Assembly: GCA_946530505.1 (NCBI GenBank)
Contig: CAMNAD010000035.1
Span: 1 to 11,894, forward strand
Origin: an uncultured Bacteroidales bacterium
GTDB lineage: Bacteria > Bacteroidota > Bacteroidia > Bacteroidales > UBA932
Reading direction: 5' to 3'
Length of the DNA stretch: 11,894 bases
Part shown: one piece after another, positions 6,593 to 11,894 of the stretch
How the letters are laid out: each line of letters starts with the position of its first letter
Numbering within the stretch: the first letter of the stretch is position 1
The notes under the pieces: model-generated
Told to the model about the DNA's origin: nothing
The model's input: only the letters and a program-made list of their open reading frames with translations
Databases searched by the model: none
Translations under genes and position numbers: made by a program

Positions 6593-7625
6593 CGAGAAGG
6601 AGCTGGGCGACCTGGACGGCGTTGGTGGCTGCGCCTTTGCGGATATTGTCGCTGACGCACCAGAAGTTGAAGGTATTCGGCTGGCTGAAATCCTCGCGGA
6701 TGCGCCCCACGAACACATCATCCTTGCCCCAGGCATAAAGCGGCATGGGATATACGTTGTGCGAGGGATCATCCAGCACGGTAACCCCGGGCTCGGAAGC
6801 CATCAGGCTGCGGATCTGCGCGATGGTGAATGGCTTGCGCGTTTCCACATTGATACTTTCGGAGTGCCCGCCCTGCACCGGCACGCGGACGGTGGTGGCG
6901 GTGACGGCGATGCTATCGTCGCGCAGTATCTTCTTAGTCTCGTTCACCATCTTCATCTCCTCCTTGGTGTAACCGTTGTCGAGGAAGGAATCGATGTGAG
7001 GGAGAATGTTCTGGTCGATGGGATAGGGGTAGACGGCGGGATACTCGCCCCAGTGTCCGAGGGAGGTCGCCGGAGCCAGCGGATCCCCTTCCGGCCTTTC
7101 CTTCTCCGCAATGCCGCGTTCGGTGTTCATCTGGGCGATAGCCTTGTAGCCGGTGCCGGTGACGCTTTGGTAGGTGGATACCACTATGCGCTTGATTCCC
7201 AGCTCTTTATGTATGGGAGCGAGGGGCAGAACCATCTGGATGGTTGAGCAGTTGGGGTTGGCTATGATGTAGTCGTCGGCAGTGAGTACGTCGCCGTTGA
7301 TCTCGGGCACGACCAGCTTCTTCGTGGCATCCATACGCCAGAAGGATGAGTTGTCGACCACGCGGCAGCCGGCTGCGGCGAAGAGCGGCGCGAGCTGGTG
7401 CGAGGTTTCCCCGCCGGCACTGAAGAGGGCGAGCTGCGGCTTCGCGGCGATGGCATCTTCGGCAGATACCACCGTCCACTCGCGACCCTTGAAACTCACT
7501 TTGCGGCCGACGGACTTCTCCGATGCCACCGGAATGAGTTCGTCAACCGGGAAATCCCTTTCTTCCAAAACCTGCAACATCCTTGTGCCAACCAGTCCCG
7601 TGGCACCTACGAGAGCAACTTTCAT
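6576..7625 (-). CDS. asd: Aspartate-semialdehyde dehydrogenase
   Basis: Asd reduces aspartyl-4-phosphate to aspartate-4-semialdehyde with NADPH, the branch point to lysine/diaminopimelate and to threonine and methionine. The 349-residue protein is within the family range. The N-terminal Rossmann motif is GATGLVG at 7-13. The catalytic Cys is C126 in ANPNCSTIQM, with Q153 in STYQSVTG, R247 in RVPV and the catalytic base H254 in GGHSESINVE, so all key residues are present. FSAGGETS near 68-75 matches the phosphate/cofactor region. The ATG at 7625 is chosen because it begins MKVALVGATG directly at the Rossmann strand; the upstream in-frame extension crosses the promoter and has no family similarity. 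It is a single-gene unit facing the cdaA operon, with overlapping stop codons, and divergent from an outer-membrane protein gene. thrA, acting before and after it in the pathway, lies about 1.6 kb away in a separate unit. Confidence 0.97.
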   Translation of the reverse strand: MKVALVGATGLVGTRMLQVLEERDFPVDELIPVASEKSVGRKVSFKGREWTVVSAEDAIAAKPQLALFSAGGETSHQLAPLFAAAGCRVVDNSSFWRMDATKKLVVPEINGDVLTADDYIIANPNCSTIQMVLPLAPIHKELGIKRIVVSTYQSVTGTGYKAIAQMNTERGIAEKERPEGDPLAPATSLGHWGEYPAVYPYPIDQNILPHIDSFLDNGYTKEEMKMVNETKKILRDDSIAVTATTVRVPVQGGHSESINVETRKPFTIAQIRSLMASEPGVTVLDDPSHNVYPMPLYAWGKDDVFVGRIREDFSQPNTFNFWCVSDNIRKGAATNAVQVAQLLLEKGLI

Positions 7626-7640
7626 AATTTCAATTTTACA

Positions 7641-7648
7641 CAAATATA
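7641..7648 (-). promoter_or_regulatory. -7 promoter box for asd
   Basis: The minus strand reads TATATTTG here, an exact TAnnTTTG match, 15 bp before the asd ATG. Initiation a few bases downstream would leave a leader of about ten nucleotides. No clear -33 TTTG lies at 19-20 bp; the place where it should be falls in the first codons of the divergent gene. The box is 3 bp from the oppositely oriented -7 box at 7652-7659. Confidence 0.5.
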
Positions 7649-7651
7649 ATG

Positions 7652-7659
7652 TAATTTTG
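7652..7659 (+). promoter_or_regulatory. -7 promoter box for the outer-membrane protein gene at 7664
   Basis: TAATTTTG matches TAnnTTTG and ends 4 bp before the ATG at 7664. Transcription would start at or almost at the first codon. A -33 element would fall near 7629-7632 (TTCA), only a weak match and inside the asd leader. Because the two -7 boxes in this 38-bp gap are only 3 bp apart, the promoters probably cannot both be occupied at once. Confidence 0.4.
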
Positions 7660-7663
7660 CAAT

Positions 7664-8380
7664 ATGAAACGACTTGTACTGGCACTTTTGGCCATAGGCG
7701 CAATCCTCCAGGCAAAAGCGGAGGACTTTAACATCGACGCATCTGTCGAGCTCTACTCGGCCTACATCTGGCGCGGCGACAAGGTCTGCGGCACGCAATT
7801 TTCGCCATCGGTGAGTTTCAATTACGGAGGATGGACCCTGCAGAGTTTCGGTTTCCTGGCGATAGACGGCAGTTACAAGGAGATAGACTGGGATCTCTAT
7901 TACAGCTACAAGGACTTTTCATTTCATTTCGCGGACTATTTCTATCACGGCAGCAGCTACACCGCCCCGGAGAATTACTTTAATTTCAAGAAGGGAGAAA
8001 GCACCCACGTGCTGGAAGGGATAGTATGCTATGAGCCTGAAAAACTGCCGATTGCGGCAAGATGGTTTACCTTCGTATTCGGCAGCTGGCTGCCGCAAGC
8101 CGACGGAAGCCTGGGAAGGAACACGTTTTCGTCTTATCTGGAGCTGGAGGCCTTCCACAGATTCGATAACGGCGGCAAGCTATCGCTCTTCTGCGGATCC
8201 AGCGTGCTGAAGGGCGCCTACACCAACTACACCCGCGACTTCGCCGTGATCCACCTCGAGCTCCGCTACACCCGCGACCTCGACATCGACGGCGCCCGCA
8301 TCCCCGTCACGGCATCATACACCATCAACCCATACGCCCGCACCAGTTTCCTGAATGCGGGCGTTGGGGTGAGGTTCTGA
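7664..8380 (+). CDS. Predicted outer-membrane beta-barrel protein, distantly TorF-like
   Basis: The 238-residue product has a clear signal peptide: MKR, a hydrophobic core, and a likely cleavage after AKA at 17-19. The mature part is rich in aromatic residues in alternating strands and ends in VGVRF; a C-terminal Phe is the usual recognition signal for the BAM barrel-assembly machinery. An early segment VELYSAYIWRGDKV recalls the SDYxFRG stretch at the start of TorF/Gcw_chp family putative porins, but I would not rely on that. No enzymatic motif is visible. The function is unknown; a small porin or structural barrel is plausible. The start is supported by the signal peptide. Upstream is the 38-bp divergent promoter gap shared with asd; downstream, 5 bp away, is a second convergent barrel gene. 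Confidence 0.75.
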   Translation: MKRLVLALLAIGAILQAKAEDFNIDASVELYSAYIWRGDKVCGTQFSPSVSFNYGGWTLQSFGFLAIDGSYKEIDWDLYYSYKDFSFHFADYFYHGSSYTAPENYFNFKKGESTHVLEGIVCYEPEKLPIAARWFTFVFGSWLPQADGSLGRNTFSSYLELEAFHRFDNGGKLSLFCGSSVLKGAYTNYTRDFAVIHLELRYTRDLDIDGARIPVTASYTINPYARTSFLNAGVGVRF

Positions 8381-8391
8381 GTTTTTCAGAA
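8375..8391. repeat. Inverted repeat spanning the two convergent stop codons
   Basis: TTCTGA (8375-8380) and TCAGAA (8386-8391) form 6-bp arms around GTTTT. Each arm is the last Phe codon plus the TGA stop of one of the two convergent genes, so the symmetry may simply reflect both barrel proteins ending in Phe. The stem is short, rightward RNA has no T-run after it, and the T-run in the loop does not make a normal terminator. It might weakly slow polymerase from either side. Confidence 0.35.
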
Positions 8392-9012
8392 AAGATAATG
8401 GATCCCTGCCGAAATATTGTGCCTCCTGTCTTTTGAGGCGTTGCCTTCGTAGTATGGCAGAAGATTGGTGCTGTAGTGCAGTGTCAACCTGACCTTCTGC
8501 AGATCAACACCCAGACCCGCCATGGCAAGAACATTCAGCCGGCGCTTGTCTCCTCCTGTCTCGTAATCGGATTCACGGCTCCCGAAATCGCTGTTGGACA
8601 CATTGTATTTCATATCCGAGACAAGCCCAACCTGCACAGCAGGGCCGGCAGAAACGAATATCCTCTTGCCGGGCTCGAATTCACTGCCAAGGCAGAGATT
8701 GAGGGGGATGTCGAACTTGTGCTCGATTCTGTCATAATCAAACATGGCACCGGACACTCCCGACGAACTCCAGATGCTGCCGGATGTTTCGCCACTTTCC
8801 GTCAGGAACGAGTAATAAATTGCCGGCTCGAATGACAGGGAATTGCTGATTCTGAAAGTGGTTCCGCCTCCAAGAAACAGGCCGTTGAAATGGACACTTT
8901 CCGATTCGTCCGGACTGATGGCGTGGACATATCCGGCACCGAAGTAATTCTGCGCGAGAACCGCCACCGGCAATGCCAGCGCAATAATCGATATGAAAAG
9001 GCATTTACGCAT
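8386..9012 (-). CDS. Predicted outer-membrane beta-barrel protein (porin-like, PorT/OmpW-type fold)
   Basis: The 208-residue product starts with a signal peptide, MRKCLFISIIALALPVAVLA, with cleavage likely before Q21. No lipobox Cys follows, so it is not a lipoprotein. The remainder alternates short amphipathic strands with glycine turns (for example GLFLGGGTTFRIS, FVSAGPAVQVGLV and LNVLAMAGLGVDL) and ends in SAGIHYLF, with the terminal Phe expected for BAM substrates. The overall pattern matches the small eight-stranded barrel families common in Bacteroidetes (outer membrane protein beta-barrel domain). No ligand or partner can be deduced. The gene is alone on its strand, convergent with another barrel gene 5 bp away. 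The nearest -7 box is more than 200 bp upstream, at 9232-9239, which would give it a long leader unlike others in this window. Confidence 0.75.
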   Translation of the reverse strand: MRKCLFISIIALALPVAVLAQNYFGAGYVHAISPDESESVHFNGLFLGGGTTFRISNSLSFEPAIYYSFLTESGETSGSIWSSSGVSGAMFDYDRIEHKFDIPLNLCLGSEFEPGKRIFVSAGPAVQVGLVSDMKYNVSNSDFGSRESDYETGGDKRRLNVLAMAGLGVDLQKVRLTLHYSTNLLPYYEGNASKDRRHNISAGIHYLF

Positions 9013-9244
9013 TGTGCAGTGTAAGTATAGTTACGGTCATTTGCTGTTTAGATCCCAGATAAGTACATCAAACTACTTCAGCTGTTTAATAAGTTGCTTG
9101 ACGATATGTTTTTTTGTCGGCTTTATTTTGGTGTAATAAACAATGGCAGCTTTATAATGTACCTTTTCTGACTCTTGGGAACTGAATATGAATAATTCGC
9201 TATGGTTATCAGTCTTTGCGGCATCATACCGCAAATATAACGAA
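9013..9244. other. AT-rich 232-bp intergenic gap between thrA and the barrel gene
   Basis: No convincing gene lies here. The stretch is visibly AT-richer than the flanking genes. It contains the dyad and -7 box at 9215-9239 and, on the minus strand, an open frame of 53 codons from a TTG at 9234 to a TAG at 9073-9075. That frame has no ATG and reads as a lysine-rich peptide ending in KKHIVKQLIKQLK. A smaller imperfect inverted repeat (AAGTA and TACTT) is near 9061-9078. No classical terminator with a T-run was found after thrA. Confidence 0.6.
9215..9239 (-). promoter_or_regulatory. Candidate -7 box overlapping a 7-bp dyad, upstream of the barrel gene
   Basis: On the minus strand TATATTTG (complement at 9232-9239) matches TAnnTTTG. 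It is the only such match in the 232-bp gap, so it is the best promoter candidate for the barrel gene at 8386-9012, with a leader of about 215 nt. TTTGCGG (9215-9221) and CCGCAAA (9229-9235) form a perfect 7-bp inverted repeat around a 7-nt centre, and one arm covers part of the -7 box. It could be an operator, a hairpin at the very start of the leader, or a hairpin ending the thrA transcript that stops 10 bp away. No good -33 element is seen at 19-20 bp. Confidence 0.35.
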
Positions 9245-11389
9245 TTACCTCAGAATATCATTCAGCACGCTTGCGGCGGCGAGGCGGGCGCCTTCGCCTG
9301 CACCCTGGATCAGCAGGGGGTAGGGATGGTAGGCGCTGCGGATGATAATGGCGTTTTCGGTGCCGGTGATGCGGTAGGCTGGGTGCGAGGCATCCACGTT
9401 CTTCACCTTGATGGAAGCCCTGTAGCCGTGCGGGCCTTCGGGATCTTTTTCGAGCGATGCCACGAAGCGCTGGCGCTGATGCGCGGCGTCCGCCGCAGCC
9501 TCGAGAGCGGCGAAATGCGGTTCGTCCGCTTCGAGCCTGGCATAGAACTCTTCCAGCGAAAGGCCGGCATACTCGGGGCCGATGACCGGCTCGATTTCAA
9601 CATCCTCCGCTTCCAATGGAACTCCTGCCTCGCGGGCGAGAATCAGAAGTTTGCGCAGGGCCTCCCGGCCGCTGAGGTCGATGCGGGGATCGGATTCGGT
9701 AAGTCCCTCGTCCTGAGCCTTCCGCACTATCTGCGCGAAGCTGCAGGGGGTGAGGGTGTATTCGGAGAGAATCCTGTTCAGGGTGCAGCTGACAACGGCC
9801 TCGATGGAGAGGATTTCGTCGCTGGAATTGGCTCCGGCGGCGATGCTTTCAAGCATGGGCAGGGCAGATCCGACGGTGGTCTCATAGCGGAGGAATACCC
9901 CGTTTTCCTGGGCTGCGGCCTGCATCGCGGCATACTCCACGAATGGGACTGCCAGCGCGCGGCGGTTGGAACTGACTATGTTCAGGCCTTCGCGAAGCAG
10001 GCCCACATAATCTTTGTAGATGGTTTCGCTGTCGGTGACGTCCACGAAGATGCTGCCGCGGGGGGCGGACAGGGCTATCGGACGGGCAATGCCCGTACAG
10101 GCGGCCCCTTGTGGGTCATTGACGGGCCTTTTGCCCGTCGCGGATGGGGACAGCGTCCAGCCTCGGCTATCGGCAATTCCAGCTATGCGCAGCACCTTCC
10201 CCGTGCGCCGGGCGATGTGCTCGGAGGATTCTTTTATGAGTTCCACCAGAGCGGAGCCGACCGCCCCCTTTCCTGCGATATACAGGTTAACGGTCGTTGC
10301 CGGAGCGGTCTCAAAGAACTCCCGGTGGATGGCATTCAGGGCCTCACCGGCAACAGCCAGGCGGACGCTCGCGTAGACATTCGTGCCGTCCGAAGAGCAG
10401 GACAGCGTCCTGATGCCTGCTTTCTTGAGGCAGTCCACGGTCCTGGCGCAGGCGGACTCGCCGTTGATGCGGCCATTGCTTACAAGGCATAGCAGCGACT
10501 CCCCCTGTCGGGTGTCGTCCACGCTGGTAACGCCCATCCATTCAGCAACTTCCGCTTCCGGAAGAGCCTTGATTACCGTGCCAGGATTCTCCGGCTCGAA
10601 GGTATTGAGGATGTGAATGGCGATTCCAGCCTCCATAGCAGGCTGAACGGTAGGGGCATAAAGCACCTTCGCTCCGTGGGAAGCCATGTCCAAGGCTGCC
10701 TGATACGGCATTTCAGGGATGGTTCGGGCGGCGGGAACCTGTTTCGGGTTGGCCGTCATTATGCCCGGCACGTCCGTCCAGATCTCCAGGCGGGACGCCT
10801 TCGTGGCGGCGGCGTAAAGTGCGGCGCTGAAGTCGGACCCTCCGCGCCCGAGGGTTGTCACCTTGCCGTCGTACTCGCTGGCGATGAAGCCGGGGGCGAC
10901 GAAAACCTCCACCTCGGGCTCGAGAGCCACTGCCGTGGAGATATTATTATAGGTGAGAGTGGTGTTGTCCTTGATGACCAGAATGCGGGAGTCCAGCCAT
11001 TTGGTGCGGAAGCCTTCGCAGCGCAGCTTCTCGGCGATGATGGTGGTGGAGAACAGTTCCCCGAAGGTGACCATCTCGTCTTCCGGAGCGACGGCGAGTT
11101 TGTCGAACAGGGCCGCAATCTTTGCAGATACCGCATCGCGCTCGGCACCGGTGAAAAGACGGCGGATGATGTCTTCGTGCCTGGTTTTCAGGCTCTCGAG
11201 CATCACAGCGCGCTCCGCACTGCCCCTTTCGGTGCGGGCCAGGCCGAGCAGAGTGTCGGTGCAGCCGGATATTGCGGAACAAACCAAGGCCACCCGATCT
11301 TTACGGGCAGCCTTGGATACGATATCGAGAACCCTCGATATATTCGTGGCGTTCGCAACGGAACTCCCACCAAATTTGAGGACCTGCAT
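9245..11389 (-). CDS. thrA: Bifunctional aspartokinase / homoserine dehydrogenase, shortened in the regulatory region
   Basis: ThrA phosphorylates aspartate and, in its C-terminal half, reduces aspartate semialdehyde to homoserine. The aspartokinase half (about 1-275) looks intact: KFGGSSVAN at 5-13, TFGELFS at 108-114, TLGRGGSDFSA at 179-189, IWTDVPGIMTANP at 203-215, HGAKVLYAPT at 238-247. The homoserine dehydrogenase half begins near 367 with NLYIAGKGAVG and ends with LLIQGAGEGARLAAASVLNDIL. At 714 residues it is about 100 shorter than E. coli ThrA (820). Only about 80 residues (284-366) separate the halves, room for one ACT domain instead of two. In the dehydrogenase half the normal NKK reads NRR (475-477), DLxGxD reads DLSGRE (571-576), and SGSLSYI reads SCTLNRI; K580 in REALRK is kept. 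The ATG at 11389 begins right at the kinase strand MQVLKFGG, 1 bp after the EF-G paralogue stop, so they are likely co-transcribed. The frame is uninterrupted. Confidence 0.94.
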   Translation of the reverse strand: MQVLKFGGSSVANATNISRVLDIVSKAARKDRVALVCSAISGCTDTLLGLARTERGSAERAVMLESLKTRHEDIIRRLFTGAERDAVSAKIAALFDKLAVAPEDEMVTFGELFSTTIIAEKLRCEGFRTKWLDSRILVIKDNTTLTYNNISTAVALEPEVEVFVAPGFIASEYDGKVTTLGRGGSDFSAALYAAATKASRLEIWTDVPGIMTANPKQVPAARTIPEMPYQAALDMASHGAKVLYAPTVQPAMEAGIAIHILNTFEPENPGTVIKALPEAEVAEWMGVTSVDDTRQGESLLCLVSNGRINGESACARTVDCLKKAGIRTLSCSSDGTNVYASVRLAVAGEALNAIHREFFETAPATTVNLYIAGKGAVGSALVELIKESSEHIARRTGKVLRIAGIADSRGWTLSPSATGKRPVNDPQGAACTGIARPIALSAPRGSIFVDVTDSETIYKDYVGLLREGLNIVSSNRRALAVPFVEYAAMQAAAQENGVFLRYETTVGSALPMLESIAAGANSSDEILSIEAVVSCTLNRILSEYTLTPCSFAQIVRKAQDEGLTESDPRIDLSGREALRKLLILAREAGVPLEAEDVEIEPVIGPEYAGLSLEEFYARLEADEPHFAALEAAADAAHQRQRFVASLEKDPEGPHGYRASIKVKNVDASHPAYRITGTENAIIIRSAYHPYPLLIQGAGEGARLAAASVLNDILR

Positions 11390-11390
11390 T

Positions 11391-11894
11391 TTAGTCTTCT
11401 TCCTGCTCCTGGGCAGCGTACTCGGCAAGGAGCTTGGTCTGCACGTCGGCAGGCACAGGCACGTATTCGGCAAACTTCATGGTGAAGGTTGCGGAACCGC
11501 CGGTGAGCGAGCTCAGGGTGGTGGAGTAGCGGTAGAGCTCTGCGAGCGGAACGCGGGCGTGGAGAACGGTGAAAGCACCTTCCACATCCTGGTTCATGAT
11601 CATGCCGCGACGGGTGTTGAGGTCGGACATGCAAGGGCCTACATAGTCGCTGGGGGTGAAGATATCCACGTTGTAGATAGGCTCGAGGATCTTCGGACCG
11701 GCGTTGCGGAATGCCTCACGGAAGGCGTTGCGGCCTGCGATGATGAAGGCGATTTCCTTGGAGTCCACGGGGTGCATCTTTCCGTCGTATACGAACACGC
11801 GGATGTCGCGGGCGTAAGAACCGGTAAGAGGACCTTCCACCATACGCTCCTTGATACCCTTGAGGATGGCGGGCATGAAGCCGAGGTCGATGGC
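11391..11894 (-). CDS. fusA: Elongation factor G paralogue (EF-G2-like), C-terminal part
   Basis: Only the last 167 residues are in the window; the gene runs off the right edge. They cover part of domain IV and domain V of EF-G, the translocase that moves tRNAs and mRNA through the ribosome. Marks are DLGFMPAILKGIKERM, GPLTGSYARDIRVFVYDGKM, HPVDSKEIAFIIAGRNAFRE, the domain V stretch GPCMSDLNTRRGMIMN, and YSTTLSSLTGGSATFTMKF. Canonical EF-G has instead AGSMAF-type and FGYATxLRSxTQGRA-type sequences. The HPVDS-[KN]-[ED]-[IM] and YSTxLSSLTGG signatures fit the longer paralogue that Bacteroides carries outside the ribosomal operon (EF-G2, reported in B. thetaiotaomicron to lack GTPase activity and to support translation under starvation). 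The acidic tail (EQEED) is not telling. The G domain is outside the window, so GTPase loss cannot be checked. The symbol is given in the broad sense; fusA2 may be more exact. Confidence 0.85.
   Translation of the reverse strand, partial: AIDLGFMPAILKGIKERMVEGPLTGSYARDIRVFVYDGKMHPVDSKEIAFIIAGRNAFREAFRNAGPKILEPIYNVDIFTPSDYVGPCMSDLNTRRGMIMNQDVEGAFTVLHARVPLAELYRYSTTLSSLTGGSATFTMKFAEYVPVPADVQTKLLAEYAAQEQEED

Noticed and set aside
8375..8391. Bidirectional terminator between the two barrel genes
   Set aside because: The 6-bp stem is too weak, and no T-run follows on the rightward side. The symmetry is explained by both genes ending TTC TGA.
9188..10492. Rightward open frame of 434 codons opposite thrA
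   Set aside because: It runs antisense to a clearly real ThrA frame with full domain motifs. Its translation has low-complexity Gly, Ala, Asp and Arg content and no recognisable domain. Long antisense frames are expected in GC-rich genes.
10291..10540. Frameshift or sequencing error explaining the short ThrA
   Set aside because: The reading frame is continuous from 11389 to 9245 and both catalytic halves lie in the same frame. An in-frame deletion or a lineage-specific short form fits better.
1..11894. Mobile element, CRISPR array, defence island or prophage
   Set aside because: No transposase, integrase, direct-repeat array, tRNA or phage-like gene was seen. All sizeable coding regions are housekeeping or envelope genes.

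Overview
The window looks like chromosomal housekeeping DNA from a GC-rich member of the Bacteroidota, probably order Bacteroidales. Evidence: promoters of the Bacteroides type (-7 box TAnnTTTG), genes without clear Shine-Dalgarno sequences, L3 and L4 proteins of Bacteroidales character, an EF-G paralogue of the kind Bacteroides carries beside its canonical EF-G, and two small outer-membrane barrels ending in Phe. A placement near Rikenellaceae or a related GC-rich gut or rumen lineage is a guess from base composition. I see no tRNA, rRNA, CRISPR array, insertion sequence or phage gene.

Layout. At the left edge, leftward, rplC and the start of rplD form the head of a ribosomal-protein operon. 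It has its own promoter and a structured leader, and rpsJ is not in front of it. Running rightward from the same 124-bp gap (780-903) is a tightly packed five-gene operon: cdaA (c-di-AMP synthase), mutS2, a YraN/UPF0102 gene, a mannose-1-phosphate guanylyltransferase gene and an M20 metallopeptidase gene. Its genes overlap or lie 1 bp apart. It converges on asd (aspartate-semialdehyde dehydrogenase, leftward), with both stop codons inside one CTAG. A 38-bp gap holding two divergent -7 boxes separates asd from a rightward outer-membrane protein gene, which converges with a second, leftward outer-membrane barrel gene. After a 232-bp AT-rich gap come a leftward thrA (aspartokinase-homoserine dehydrogenase) and, directly upstream of it, the 3' part of an EF-G paralogue gene running off the right edge.

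How the genes relate. Asd and ThrA carry three steps of the aspartate pathway to homoserine: ThrA aspartokinase, then Asd, then ThrA homoserine dehydrogenase. They are in separate transcription units. thrA appears co-transcribed with the EF-G paralogue. The cdaA operon mixes second-messenger synthesis, DNA or ribosome maintenance, sugar-nucleotide supply and a metallo-hydrolase; its link is tight packing, not one pathway.

I found no plainly new defence or mobile system. The points most worth following are the shortened ThrA, with about one ACT domain's length between its catalytic halves and unusual residues in the dehydrogenase half; its coupling to an EF-G2-like gene; the ribosomal operon beginning at rplC; and promoters so close to start codons that near-leaderless mRNAs are predicted.
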